NCBI GenBank assembly: GCA_022711765.1
Contig: JAKLEB010000002.1
Location: 548,368 to 612,367, forward strand
Direction of reading: 5' to 3'
Length of the DNA: 64,000 bases
Source of the DNA: Candidatus Krumholzibacteriota bacterium
GTDB lineage: Bacteria > Krumholzibacteriota > Krumholzibacteriia > LZORAL124-64-63
Shown one piece after another: positions 28,607 to 37,490 of this stretch (within the stretch, counting starts at the first letter, position 1; the number at the start of each line of letters is the position of its first letter). The position numbers were made by a program, and so were the translations under genes. Under the pieces are notes generated by a model. It worked only from the letters and a program-made list of their open reading frames with translations. It had not been told where the DNA came from and did not search any database.

Positions 28607-29374
28607 ATGGTCAGGACGCTCATGAACGCACTCGCCAGCCACCGTGCGACGCCCGCCGTCGAACCCTATCGTCCGGCAAAGGAACGCCAGCCGGCCGTCG
28701 ACAGGCCGTTGCGTGACGTCGCCAACCTGAGCTATGTCAGGGGCTTGCAGCGCGCGCTCGACCTCGGGATCGCCGTGGTGGCGCTCGCGATCTTCGCCGT
28801 GCTCCTGCCGGCGATCGCCCTCGCGATCAAGCTCGACGCGAGGGGTCCGGTATTCTACTCGCAGATCCGCATCGGCCTGAACCGCCGCCGCGAGCCGGCG
28901 GCGCGCCCGGGAGGCGATCGCCGCAGGATGGTCCAGCCGGGTCGGCCGTTCCGGGTCTGGAAGCTGCGCACGATGGTCAGCGACGCCGAGCGGCACGGTC
29001 CGCGCTGGGCCGCCCGCAACGACGACCGCGTGACCCGCGTCGGGCGCATCCTGCGGACGAGCCGCCTGGACGAGGTGCCCCAGTTCTGGAACGTGTTGCG
29101 CGGCGAGATGAGCGTGGTGGGACCGCGCCCGGAGCGTCTCTGCTTCATCAACCTGCTCGAGCAGGAGGTGCCCCTCTACCGCGAGCGGCTGATCGTCCGG
29201 CCGGGAATCACCGGCCTGGCCCAGATCGAGAACGGGTACGACCAGGATCTCGAGTCGGTCCGGCGCAAGGTGGCTCTCGATCGCCACTATATTCGCGAGA
29301 TCGGCCTGTGGACCGACCTGAAGATCCTGGTGCGGACCTTCGGCGTCGTCGTGCGGGGTACCGGCGCGCACTGA
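28607..29374 (+). CDS. Bacterial sugar transferase (undecaprenyl-phosphate sugar phosphotransferase-like)
   Basis: This family attaches the first sugar phosphate to undecaprenyl phosphate in capsule or O-antigen synthesis. The product (255 aa from ATG 28607) has one N-terminal membrane segment ([24 protein letters not shown]), then the Bac_transf motifs [20 protein letters not shown], the [18 protein letters not shown] block, VGPRP and [10 protein letters not shown] 17-residue Arg-rich insert lies between the first two motifs. GGGAGA lies upstream of 28607; an in-frame ATG at 28565 would add 14 residues but has no ribosome binding site. No other glycan genes adjoin. Confidence 0.88.
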   Translation: MVRTLMNALASHRATPAVEPYRPAKERQPAVDRPLRDVANLSYVRGLQRALDLGIAVVALAIFAVLLPAIALAIKLDARGPVFYSQIRIGLNRRREPAARPGGDRRRMVQPGRPFRVWKLRTMVSDAERHGPRWAARNDDRVTRVGRILRTSRLDEVPQFWNVLRGEMSVVGPRPERLCFINLLEQEVPLYRERLIVRPGITGLAQIENGYDQDLESVRRKVALDRHYIREIGLWTDLKILVRTFGVVVRGTGAH

Positions 29375-29396
29375 CCGGCCGGGGATCCGCGCGGCG

Positions 29397-31115
29397 CTAC
29401 GCCGGTCGATCCTCGACCAGACGCTGCAGCCGCGCGACCTCGGCCTCGATCGCCTCCGGATCCAGACGCGGGAAGAGGATCTCGGGGCGGCCGAGCGGCC
29501 GCCCCGCCGGCACGTCCCGCAGCGCCTCGTCCCAGCCGCCATGGAATAGAGGGGTCTCCATGCCGAGCCAGCCCCAGAGCCTGGCCATGCCGAACGGCAC
29601 GACCGGCGCCAGCATCGCGCAGAGCTGGCGCACGATCTGGACCGACACGCCGAGGCTCTGCCCGCACCGCGCGAGGTCGGTCTTGCGCGTGTTGAAGGGC
29701 GCCGCCTCGTCGAAGTAGCGATTGCCGGCCTGGCCGGCCGCGAACGCACATTCCATCGCGGCCTTGATCTCGAATCGCTCCAGGTGCTCGGCCCAGCGGT
29801 CGCGCAGCGCGGCCACCTCGGCCAGCACCGCGCGATCGGCGTCCTGCAGCTCGTCCGGCGACCAGGCGGGCACCGCGCCGTCGAAGTACTTGTGGATGAA
29901 CGTGAGGACGCGGTTGAACAGGTTGCCGAAGTTGTTGCCGAGCTCGTTGTCGTTGCGCGCGAGGAATCCCTCCCAGGTGAAGTTCATGTCGCGGGTCTCG
30001 GGCAGGTTCCTCGCCATCGCGTAGCGCAGCGGGTCGGGCTTGAACTTCGCGAGGTAGTCGGGCAGCCAGACGGCGAAACCGCGACTCGTCGAGAGCTTGC
30101 GTCCCTCGAGGTTGAGGAATTCGTTCGCGGGCACGTTGTCGGGCAGGATGAAGGGCTCGCTGTGAGCCAGCAGCATGGCCGGGAACATGAGCGCGTGGAA
30201 GACCACGTTGTCCTTGCCGATGAAGTGGACGAGCCGGGTCGTGGGGTCCTGCCACCAGACGCGCCACGCCTCGGGGTCGCCCTGCTCGATCGCCCACTCG
30301 CGGGTCGACGAGATGTAGCCGATCGGCGCGTCGAACCAGACGTAGAGGACCTTGCCGGCGTGGTCGGGCAGCGGCACGGGCACGCCCCAGTCGATGTCGC
30401 GGGTGACGGCGCGGTCGTCCAGACCGTCCTTGAACCACGCGCGGCAGAATTGCAGGACGTTCTCCTTCCATTCCGGATGGGCGCCGATGAACGACTCGAG
30501 CTGCGGCTGCCAGTCGCCGAGCGGGAGGAACCAGTGCGTGGTCTCGCGCAGCTCCAGGGGCTCGCCCTTCAGGGCATCGTGCGGATCGATGAGGTCGGTG
30601 GGATTGAGCGACCTGCCGCAGGTCTCGCACTGGTCGCCCCGGGCGCCGTCGCGCTCGCAGTGGGGGCAGGTGCCCTCGATGTAGCGGTCCGCCAGGAAGC
30701 GCTGCTGGCTCGGGCTGTAGAACTGCTGCGTAGTCTTCTGCTTGAGGCGTCCCTGGGCGTGGAGGTCCCTGAAGAAGGACTGGCTGGTCTCGGCGTGGAT
30801 CGGACGGCTGGTCTGCGAGAAGTTGTCGAACTCGATGCCGAGCCCGGCGAAGCTCGCCCTGATCGAGACGTAGTTGCGGTCGACCAGCTCCTTCGGCGAG
30901 ACGCCCTGGCGCTCCGCCGCGAGGGTGATCGGGACGCCGTATTCATCGGTGCCGCAGATGAACAGCACCGGCCGCCCTCGCAGGCGCAGGTAGCGCGCGT
31001 AGATGTCGGCCGGCAGGTAGGCGCCGGCCAGGTGGCCGAGGTGGATCTCGCCATTGGCGTAGGGCAGGGCGGCGGTCACGAGGGTGCGTTCGAAGCGGGC
31101 GCTGGTTTCGGTCAC
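29397..31115 (-). CDS. metG: Methionine-tRNA ligase
   Basis: Charges tRNA(Met). The 572-aa class I enzyme has the HIGH motif as HLGH (25-28), a zinc knuckle CPHC-x10-CETC, and the KMSKS loop as KLSTS (EGRKLSTSRG), a known variant. The anticodon-binding domain follows. The tRNA-binding EMAP domain seen at the C terminus of some MetRS is absent. GTG 31115 is the chosen start, with GGAGG six bases upstream; an ATG further out at 31151 lacks a site. Confidence 0.96.
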   Translation of the reverse strand: MTETSARFERTLVTAALPYANGEIHLGHLAGAYLPADIYARYLRLRGRPVLFICGTDEYGVPITLAAERQGVSPKELVDRNYVSIRASFAGLGIEFDNFSQTSRPIHAETSQSFFRDLHAQGRLKQKTTQQFYSPSQQRFLADRYIEGTCPHCERDGARGDQCETCGRSLNPTDLIDPHDALKGEPLELRETTHWFLPLGDWQPQLESFIGAHPEWKENVLQFCRAWFKDGLDDRAVTRDIDWGVPVPLPDHAGKVLYVWFDAPIGYISSTREWAIEQGDPEAWRVWWQDPTTRLVHFIGKDNVVFHALMFPAMLLAHSEPFILPDNVPANEFLNLEGRKLSTSRGFAVWLPDYLAKFKPDPLRYAMARNLPETRDMNFTWEGFLARNDNELGNNFGNLFNRVLTFIHKYFDGAVPAWSPDELQDADRAVLAEVAALRDRWAEHLERFEIKAAMECAFAAGQAGNRYFDEAAPFNTRKTDLARCGQSLGVSVQIVRQLCAMLAPVVPFGMARLWGWLGMETPLFHGGWDEALRDVPAGRPLGRPEILFPRLDPEAIEAEVARLQRLVEDRPA

Positions 31116-31205
31116 GGAGGGCCTCCGGACTGGGGCTCGGCCGACGGACATCGGCGCCGAAGTTAACTCCACGACGCGCAGCGCGGCAAGCGGCGCCGCC
31201 GGTCC

Positions 31206-31233
31206 TTGACGCGCGGCCGGACGCGCCTATCTT
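31206..31233 (+). promoter_or_regulatory. Strong candidate sigma-70-type promoter
   Basis: TTGACG at 31206-31211 and TATCTT at 31228-31233, 16 bases apart, lie between divergent metG and the 27-aa peptide gene. They are the closest match to the housekeeping consensus I noticed in the window. Transcription would start near 31240 and read into the small-protein cluster. Confidence 0.5.
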
Positions 31234-31278
31234 TAATCAAGGAGTTATGCAGATAATAAACAACGCGGGAGGCGGCGG

Positions 31279-31362
31279 TTGATCGAGATCCTGGTTGTCA
31301 TCGCGGCCTACCTCCTGGTCGTCAACGTTGTGTTGCCGCGGTTCGGGATCCGTGGCGGCTGA
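31279..31362 (+). CDS. Small single-span membrane peptide
   Basis: A 27-codon ORF starting at TTG, with GGGAGG six bases upstream and a good promoter about 50 bases further up. The product is a hydrophobic helix (MIEILVVIAAYLLVVNVVLP) followed by RFGIRGG. A tiny 11-codon ORF (31247-31282, MQIINNAGGGG) with AAGGAG upstream ends on a TGA that overlaps this TTG, so the two could be coupled. No family is recognised. It is likely real because of the promoter, ribosome site and clean helix. Confidence 0.5.
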   Translation: MIEILVVIAAYLLVVNVVLPRFGIRGG

Positions 31363-31488
31363 GCGGCCGATGTCTGCGAGGTCGCAGACCCCCGGGGCGG
31401 GGTTGGACACGGCGCCGAGAAGGCCGACGACGAGGTCGAGTGAATCTCCCGGTTGCGGCGGCCGGGTTCGTGCGGGAGGATGTCAGCG

Positions 31489-31701
31489 ATGCCGATCTTC
31501 GAGTTCGTCTGTCGCGGCTGCGGCCGCCAGTTCGAGGACTTGATGTCCCTCGCCCAGCTCGAGGCTGGGGAGGCGGCGTGTCCGGATTGCGGGTCTCGCG
31601 AGGTCGAGCGCAGCCTCTCCGCCTTCGCGACCGGCAGCGGCCGCGCGACGAGCGGCCCCGCCTGCGGCAGGGACAGCTGCGGCAGCAGCGGCTTCGGCTG
31701 A
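31489..31701 (+). CDS. FmdB-family zinc ribbon protein
   Basis: A 70-aa product with the FmdB/CxxC_CxxC_SSSS pattern: MPIFEFVCRGCGRQFEDL, then CPDCGS, then a Ser/Gly-rich tail with further Cys (CGRDSCGSSGFG). These putative regulatory zinc ribbons are common and of unclear function. I chose ATG 31489 because MPI-E/Y-F is the family start and GGAGG lies nine to ten bases upstream. Confidence 0.85.
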   Translation: MPIFEFVCRGCGRQFEDLMSLAQLEAGEAACPDCGSREVERSLSAFATGSGRATSGPACGRDSCGSSGFG

Positions 31702-31791
31702 AGCGTCTAGCGTCGAGGCGGCCGGGTGCCGCCTGCCGCCTGGCGCGATCGCGTGCGTGGTCGCGGATCGCCACATCCCGAGGAGCCTGGC

Positions 31792-32325
31792 ATGATCAAC
31801 CTCACCCGCCCTGCGCCCGGCGAATACGCCCCGTCGTACGAATCCTATCTGCAGCACGTCCCTCCCACCGATGACGTGTTCGACCTGCTGGAACGGCAGG
31901 GCCGGCTGGTCGATCATCTGGTCGCCGGCCTCAGCGAGGACCGCGCCGCCTTCCGCTACGCGCCGGACAAGTGGAGCGTGAAGCAGGTCCTCGGACACCT
32001 GGCCGATTCGGAGCGTGTGTTCGCCTTTCGCGCCGTCTGGTTCGCCCGCGGCGAGGAGTCGGCGCTGCCGGGGATGGACGAGAACCTGTGGGGCCGGACC
32101 GCCGGCGCCGACGGACGCTCCGTGGCCGGGATCGGTCGCGAGCTGACGGCGCTGCGCGAACTGACCCTCGAGGTCTTCGCCTCGCTGCCGGCGGAAGCCT
32201 GGTCGCGGCGCGGCGTCGCGAACGACAACGTGCTCATCGTGCGCGCGGTGCCCTGGATCATCGCCGGCCACGAGCGGCATCACCTCGAGGTCCTGCGGGA
32301 CCGGTACGGGATCCACTGGAATTGA
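31792..32325 (+). CDS. DinB-family protein
   Basis: A 177-aa four-helix-bundle protein of the DinB/YfiT superfamily. The metal histidines are visible: H in KQVLGHLADSE and two in the C-terminal AGHERHHLEVL. The N-terminal YESYLQHVP-TDDVFDLL is the usual subfamily opening. Members include thiol-dependent metalloenzymes and damage-inducible proteins of unknown role. AGGAG lies eight bases upstream of the ATG. Confidence 0.9.
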   Translation: MINLTRPAPGEYAPSYESYLQHVPPTDDVFDLLERQGRLVDHLVAGLSEDRAAFRYAPDKWSVKQVLGHLADSERVFAFRAVWFARGEESALPGMDENLWGRTAGADGRSVAGIGRELTALRELTLEVFASLPAEAWSRRGVANDNVLIVRAVPWIIAGHERHHLEVLRDRYGIHWN

Positions 32326-32359
32326 CGACCTCGCGGCCCTGGACGCCGTCTGTCCGCCC

Positions 32360-32755
32360 ATGACGCGCATCCGCGCCCTGACCGCCCTCTCGCTCGCGGT
32401 GCTCGTCCCCGCCGGGTTCGCCGCCAAGCACTACGCCGGCTGGGGCCACGTCTGGCTCAACGACTCCTTCGCGGGCGCGCTGTACGTCGTGTTCTGGATC
32501 CTCGTCGGCCTCGCGCTCGCGCCCCGGGCGCGGCCGGGGTTGATCGCGGGAATCGTCCTTGCGGCGACCTGCGCCCTCGAGGTCCTGCAGCTGGTGGACC
32601 TGGCGCCGCTCGTCGCGCTTCGCCGCAACTACCTCGGCCGAGTCCTGGTCGGCAGCACGTTCGTCATCTCGGATTTCCTCTACTACGCGATCGGCGCCGT
32701 CGCGGGCTGGGCGTGGGCGGCCTGGCTTCGCCGAAAGGCCGCGCCGCCGGCATGA
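32360..32755 (+). CDS. DUF2809 membrane protein
   Basis: The 131-aa product has four hydrophobic segments. Its pattern KHYAGWGHVWLNDSFAGALYVVFW, then LEVLQL, then R-NYLGRVLVGSTF-ISDFLYYAIG-V-GW fits the DUF2809 family of small integral membrane proteins. Function is unknown. It follows the DinB gene by 34 bp on the same strand and is convergent with the next gene (27-bp gap). Confidence 0.85.
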   Translation: MTRIRALTALSLAVLVPAGFAAKHYAGWGHVWLNDSFAGALYVVFWILVGLALAPRARPGLIAGIVLAATCALEVLQLVDLAPLVALRRNYLGRVLVGSTFVISDFLYYAIGAVAGWAWAAWLRRKAAPPA

Positions 32756-32782
32756 TGGCCCGGCGGTCGTCCGGGCCGCCGG

Positions 32783-33961
32783 TCACCTGGCCGACATCTC
32801 CGCGGGTCCGACCGAGGCGACGTATCGCCGCCAGCGATCCGCGAGCGCGTCGCGGGCGACGGCGGCGTCCGCCGTCCGCCCGAGGGCGTCCAGCCGTTCG
32901 GCGAGGCGCCACGCGAACAGGGGCTCGGCGGGGTCGAGGTAGGTCGCGGCGACCGCCGTGCAGAGGGGCAGGACCCGGAAGCCGCGGTCGGCGAATCGCT
33001 GGGTCGCGAGGTCGAGGTCGCCGGCGATCCCGGCGGGGCGGTAGAACGCGACGAACGCGATCAGCGCGGCCAGGAGCGCCGCGGGCGCGCGGTTCGCGAC
33101 CGCGACGCGGCGCATCGCCTGCGGGCCGGTCGCCAGGCGAGCGCCGTCGAGGGCGGACACGAGCCAGGCGAGCGAGCCGGCGGCCGCGAGCCCGACCGCG
33201 ACCAGCACCCCGTACTCGAAATGCAGGTCGGTTGCCGGAGCCGGCGACCACCGGCGGTGCCACGACCACCAGGTGTCGACCTGCAGGCAGGCGAGGCCAG
33301 CCAGGACCGCGACGCCCACCAGCACGATCGTCGCGATCGCCCGCCGGGCGTGGCCGGTGAGCAGCAGCCCGAGACCCGGCGCCACGAAGCCGATGGCGGC
33401 CGCGGCGACGGGGCGCCGCCTGCCCGGGAGCGACCAGGGGCCCTCGCCGCAGCGCCCGGCGGCTCGCCAGATCCCGGCTGACCAGACCGTTACCCAGGCG
33501 ATCGTCGCGACGGCGGCGGTCGCCACCTGGACGAGCGTCGCGGCGTCGCGCGGGCCGAACAGGATCGCGGCCTTCCACCAGGCGATCGCGGCCACGGCGG
33601 CGCTTGCGGCGGCGACCGCGATGGCGATCCGGCACCAGCGATGGCGGCGATCCGCCGAGGCGACGAGCAAGGCAGCCGGCCCGAGCAGGTACGCGGCGAC
33701 GAGCAGGAGAGCGGGGTGAGCGGGCGGCGCCACGCGGGCCGCAGTCCGGTTCGCCGTCCCACTGGCCCGGCGCCGGCGCTGGCGGCGACCGGCCGGCGCG
33801 CCGACCGCGTCGCCGAGCGGCGTCAAGCTCCGCAGGAGGCCGGGATCGGTGTCGGCGGGGGTGATGACGTATGTCCGGTCTTCCTGTGCCATGTCGTTCA
33901 CCAACCGTGGCGTGGTCGGGCGGCGTCCTGGTCGGCCGGCGGCCGGCTCCTGACCGCTCAT
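32783..33961 (-). CDS. Hypothetical multi-span membrane protein
   Basis: I do not recognise the family. The product has a soluble N-terminal part of 50-75 residues, then about seven hydrophobic segments and a C-terminal soluble stretch of about 75 residues rich in Ala/Arg. One loop, IGFVAPGLGLLLTGHARRA, resembles small membrane domains of the DUF5683 type, but this is weak. ATG 33961 has AGGGGGCGG upstream; ATG 33892 (MAQEDRTYV) is an alternative start giving 369 residues. The 181 bp beyond 33961 hold no gene I can support. Confidence 0.7.
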   Translation of the reverse strand: MSGQEPAAGRPGRRPTTPRLVNDMAQEDRTYVITPADTDPGLLRSLTPLGDAVGAPAGRRQRRRRASGTANRTAARVAPPAHPALLLVAAYLLGPAALLVASADRRHRWCRIAIAVAAASAAVAAIAWWKAAILFGPRDAATLVQVATAAVATIAWVTVWSAGIWRAAGRCGEGPWSLPGRRRPVAAAAIGFVAPGLGLLLTGHARRAIATIVLVGVAVLAGLACLQVDTWWSWHRRWSPAPATDLHFEYGVLVAVGLAAAGSLAWLVSALDGARLATGPQAMRRVAVANRAPAALLAALIAFVAFYRPAGIAGDLDLATQRFADRGFRVLPLCTAVAATYLDPAEPLFAWRLAERLDALGRTADAAVARDALADRWRRYVASVGPAEMSAR

Positions 33962-34142
33962 CGTTGCGCCGCCCCCTGGCACGAGGCAAGACACGTGCGC
34001 AATCATCCGCGGAACGACGAGGCGGCGGCGGGAACGACGCGGCACGACTCCGCCCGGATCGTGCGACGCCGACGGCGGGGGCGTTGCGAAAGACCCGGCC
34101 CGGTGGGTCGCGGAATCTCACGCGGCCGGCGATCCCGGCGCC

Positions 34143-35123
34143 CTAGCGACCGGCCGGCGACCCGGTGTCGCGCCGCAAACCGTCCGCCGGCGCTGCCATG
34201 TAGCGCGCCGTGAGCCACATCACGAACGCGGCCCAGGCGACCCCGCCGACGAGATCCACCACGTAATGGTAGCGGCAATAGACGATGCTCAGGGTGAGCA
34301 TGGCCCAGAGGGTGGTGAACCACCAGCGATGACGCGGCGCGACCTTCCAGCCCCACCACCAGGACACCATGCTGCCGGCGACGTGGCTCGACGGGAACGC
34401 CGCGCCGCACAGGGCGCCGTTGGCATGGATCCAGCGCATGACGTCGCTGAAGAGCCAGCCGCGCAGTCCTTCGGACTCGACGGAACCGGCCACGCCGAGG
34501 TACTCGAAGTACTTGGGGCCCCACACGGGAAAGACCGCGTACCAGGCGTAACACGACAGCATCACGGCGCCGAGGTCGCGGATCAACGCGGCCGAGAGCG
34601 CCCAGTTGCGGTCGCGGCCGCGGCCGCCGGTCCGCCAGATCAGGACGAGGCCGATGATCGCGAAGAAGTAGTAGGTGAAGTACGCGAACTCCATCACCTC
34701 GAGGAGCCACCGCCAGGGCCAGGCTCGGGACCACGCCAGGCTCGGTTGCAGGCCGAAGACGCGCTGCTCGAGGTCGATGAGCAGCGGGTCGAAGGACTGG
34801 CCGAAGTCGCGGAACACGACGCCGAGGAACGCGAGCTCGCCGTAGAGCCACGGAAAGAGGAGCGGCAGGTAGATCACGCCGAGCAGGCGCGCGCCGGGCG
34901 CCGTGCTGCGCCGCAACACCGGCGGCACGACGTAGATCGCGGCGGCGACCACCGCGTGCAGGGCGAGATGCGGTCCCAGCGCGTGCAGCGGGCCTCGTTC
35001 GGACAGCGCGGCGAAGCACGCCGGGTTGAGCAGGGGCAGGAAACCGCTGAGCACGACGTAGAGGATGCCCAGCCAGTCGTAACCCTGGCGCCAGGGCTGC
35101 AGGCTCGCGAGGAAGCGTCTCAT
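34143..35123 (-). CDS. PAP2 superfamily lipid phosphatase/phosphotransferase (AUR1/PAP2_3-like)
   Basis: The 326-aa membrane protein has about six to eight helices and two of the catalytic PAP2 motifs: FPSSHVAGS and CRYHYVVDLVGG. The first motif (KxxxxxxRP) is not evident, as in the AUR1/inositolphosphorylceramide-synthase branch. Its ATG overlaps the end of the upstream epimerase-like gene (ATGA), so the two are coupled. Given its neighbours I infer a role in placing or removing a phosphate-containing head group on a ceramide-like lipid; a general lipid phosphatase is the alternative. Confidence 0.85.
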   Translation of the reverse strand: MRRFLASLQPWRQGYDWLGILYVVLSGFLPLLNPACFAALSERGPLHALGPHLALHAVVAAAIYVVPPVLRRSTAPGARLLGVIYLPLLFPWLYGELAFLGVVFRDFGQSFDPLLIDLEQRVFGLQPSLAWSRAWPWRWLLEVMEFAYFTYYFFAIIGLVLIWRTGGRGRDRNWALSAALIRDLGAVMLSCYAWYAVFPVWGPKYFEYLGVAGSVESEGLRGWLFSDVMRWIHANGALCGAAFPSSHVAGSMVSWWWGWKVAPRHRWWFTTLWAMLTLSIVYCRYHYVVDLVGGVAWAAFVMWLTARYMAAPADGLRRDTGSPAGR

Positions 35124-36139
35124 CCCAGCCACCCCTGCCGGCGATAGAACGCCAGCGTGTCGCGCAGGCCCGACGCGAGGTCGTACGCGGGGCGCCAGGC
35201 CGTCTCCTCGCGCAGCTTCGTCGCGGCGCAGACCCAGCCGACCGCGTCCAGGTCGGCAAGCCGGTCGGGATTCAACACCGGCGAGGCGTGCCGCAGGCGC
35301 TCGCCGGCGAGCCGGCTCGCCAGGCGCAGCGCGCCCACCGGCAGCCGGAACGAGCGCACCGGACGCTGGAACAGGCCGGCCAGCGCCTGGCGCACCTCGT
35401 CCCAGTCGTAGCCCCATGGCCAGCGTCGGCCCGGCCCCGCCGGTTCCGCCGGCCCCGGGCCGTCGTCGAGATAGTAGCGCCCTCGCGCGGTCGCCGTCTC
35501 GAGCAGGGCGACCGCGGCGGTGGCGGCGTCGCGACCGTGGACGAGGCTGAAACCGGTCAGCCGCGCGCCGAGGCGAGCCGTCCACCCGCGGGCGGCCGCG
35601 CGCAACAGCGGCAGGAACTCGCGATCGCGCGGGCCGTACAGCGACGGCGGCCGTAGCGCGACCGTGCGGAACGGCCAGGGCCCGGCGGCGAGCTGCGCCT
35701 CGGCCGCGAGCTTGCTGCGCCCGTAGGCGGAGACCGGCGCGTCGGGCGCGGCCTCGCCGCGCGGCGCGTCGAGCGAGCCCGGGCCGCCGGCGGCGAGCGA
35801 GCTGATCAGCACGAACGTCTCGACGGACCGCGACCGCGCGGCCGCCTCGAGGAGCGCCCGTGTCCCGGCGACGTTGACGCGCGCGTAGGTCGCCGGGTCG
35901 GCCATCACCGCGCCGGCGCAGTGGATCACGCCGCGGCAGCCGTCGACGAGCGCGTCGAGCGAGGCCGGGTCGGCGAGGTCGACGACGGCCACGTCGACCG
36001 CCTGATCGCGCAGCCAGGCCAGGTCGCTGGTCGCGCGCCGGGCGGCGCGCACCGCGTGGCCGGAGGCGGCCAGCGCCTCGCAGACGTGGCTGCCCAGGAA
36101 ACCGGTCGCCCCGGTGACCGCGATCAATCCGCCGGCCAT
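35120..36139 (-). CDS. NAD(P)-dependent epimerase/reductase (CerR-like candidate)
   Basis: A 339-aa extended short-chain dehydrogenase with the TGATGFLGS nucleotide loop (residues 8-16) and the catalytic YGRSK. The acceptor part is not diagnostic. In Caulobacter and Bacteroides an enzyme of this superfamily reduces the 3-keto group during ceramide synthesis. Its position between a GNAT-like acyltransferase and a PAP2 protein, with 1-bp and 4-bp overlaps, makes that role the leading inference. A sugar epimerase or sterol-type dehydrogenase is possible. Confidence 0.85.
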   Translation of the reverse strand: MAGGLIAVTGATGFLGSHVCEALAASGHAVRAARRATSDLAWLRDQAVDVAVVDLADPASLDALVDGCRGVIHCAGAVMADPATYARVNVAGTRALLEAAARSRSVETFVLISSLAAGGPGSLDAPRGEAAPDAPVSAYGRSKLAAEAQLAAGPWPFRTVALRPPSLYGPRDREFLPLLRAAARGWTARLGARLTGFSLVHGRDAATAAVALLETATARGRYYLDDGPGPAEPAGPGRRWPWGYDWDEVRQALAGLFQRPVRSFRLPVGALRLASRLAGERLRHASPVLNPDRLADLDAVGWVCAATKLREETAWRPAYDLASGLRDTLAFYRRQGWLG

Positions 36140-37263
36140 CACACGGACCGCTCGAGGATTCGGTAGACGCACTTGACCGTGGCCCCGTACTTCTCGAGGC
36201 TGCGATTCATGGCCGTGTTGTCCTCGAGGATCCAGGAGCACTCGCCGCGGTGAATGCCGCGCGTGGCGGCGTACCGGATCGTCTCGTGGATCAGCGCCAC
36301 GTCCACGCCCTTCTGGCGATGCTCGGGCTTGACGCCGAGCAGCATCGTCCGCGCGCCGCGGATCCTCCGCTTGGCGACCAGGAACTTGAGCCAGCCGAAC
36401 GGCAGGAGGGCGCCGCCCAGCGGCCGCAGCGCCTCGTTGAAGTCCTGGGTCGTCATCGCGAAACCGATCGGCTTGCCGGCGATCTCCGCGATCAGCAGGA
36501 ATCCGGGGTCCACCATGCTCTTCATGTCCCTGGCCGAGTGGCGGAATTCCACCTCGTCCATGGGCACGAAGCCCCAGTTGTCCTTCCAGGCGTCGAAGTA
36601 CAGCCCGCGGACGATGTCGACCTCGTCCCAGAAGCGGTCCATGCGAAACGTCCGGATCGTGAACTCCCGGCGCGACGCGATGCGCTCGGCGAAGCGGCTG
36701 ATGCGCTCGGGCGGCCGGCCGCCGGGAGCAGCGAACTCGCGGGCGAACAGGTCCTTGATCTTGCGCAGGCCGAAGGCCTCGAGCTGCGACAGGTAGTACG
36801 GAGGCTGCCACGGCATGCCGATCGCCGGCCGGCGCTCGTGACCCTGGATCAGCAGCCCCAGGTACTCGTGGTTGGTCGTGAAGCAGCCCGGACCGCGCAT
36901 CACGGCCATGCCCTGCCCGGCGATCCACGCGCGGGCCGCCTCGAGCAGCGCGAGGGCGACCTCGGGGTCGTTGGGCGCCTCGTAGAAGCCGAAGTAGCCG
37001 ACCTGTTCCTGGTTGTAATCGTTGGCGATCCGGTCGACCGCCGCCGCGATCCTCCCGACGGGGATCCGCCCGTCGCGGGCGAGCCAGAGCTCGGCATCCG
37101 CGTGGCGGAAGAACGGGTTCTTGCCCTTGTCCAGGAACGCCTTCGTCTGGGCGAGCAGCGGGTGCACGTACTGCGGGTGGTTCCGGCCGTAGATGCGATG
37201 GGGGACCCGCAGGAAGCTCGCGAGATCGTTCTTGTCGCGGACGGGGGCGACGGTGACCGGCAT
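36139..37263 (-). CDS. GNAT-fold acyltransferase-like protein (ceramide synthase candidate)
   Basis: The 374-aa soluble product has no signal or membrane helix. Its C-terminal half (about 215-374) has the GNAT pattern, with PGFLLIAEIAGKPIGFAMTT, then GVKPEHRQKGVDVALIHE as the acyl-CoA loop. Bacterial ceramide synthase (bCerS) is a GNAT-family N-acyltransferase, and the neighbours fit that pathway, so N-acylation of a sphingoid base is the inferred role. AAGGAG lies upstream of the ATG; the TGA overlaps the next ATG by one base. Confidence 0.75.
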   Translation of the reverse strand: MPVTVAPVRDKNDLASFLRVPHRIYGRNHPQYVHPLLAQTKAFLDKGKNPFFRHADAELWLARDGRIPVGRIAAAVDRIANDYNQEQVGYFGFYEAPNDPEVALALLEAARAWIAGQGMAVMRGPGCFTTNHEYLGLLIQGHERRPAIGMPWQPPYYLSQLEAFGLRKIKDLFAREFAAPGGRPPERISRFAERIASRREFTIRTFRMDRFWDEVDIVRGLYFDAWKDNWGFVPMDEVEFRHSARDMKSMVDPGFLLIAEIAGKPIGFAMTTQDFNEALRPLGGALLPFGWLKFLVAKRRIRGARTMLLGVKPEHRQKGVDVALIHETIRYAATRGIHRGECSWILEDNTAMNRSLEKYGATVKCVYRILERSV

Positions 37264-37338
37264 CGGGACTCCTTCGGCGGTGGACCTCCGCTAGGGTGCA
37301 TTCACTTCCCCGCGGTGGCAAGGGCCGAATCTCGGCGG

Positions 37339-37435
37339 TCCCTGGGGGGCGCCCGCCGCGTCACGCCGCGGCGCCGGGTCCCGCAAGCGACGCCCCGGCG
37401 CCGCGGCGTGACGCGGCGGGCGCACGTCCCAGGGA
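37339..37435. repeat. Long hairpin A with conserved core (left copy)
   Basis: The arms 37349-37378 and 37394-37423 are 30-bp perfect inverted copies, extended by an outer 8-bp pair TCCCTGGG (37339-37346) and CCCAGGGA (37428-37435). The 15-nt apical loop is TCCCGCAAGCGACGC; with its closing GGG and CCC it forms a 21-nt core at 37376-37396. The same core, reverse-complemented, occurs in hairpin B at 38834-38854. The element lies between the divergent GNAT-like and beta-helix genes. Confidence 0.9.
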
Positions 37436-37490
37436 TCCGCGAGGTTGCGCCCTTGGAGGGGGCGGGGGGCGGTGTGGTAGAATCAGGTCG

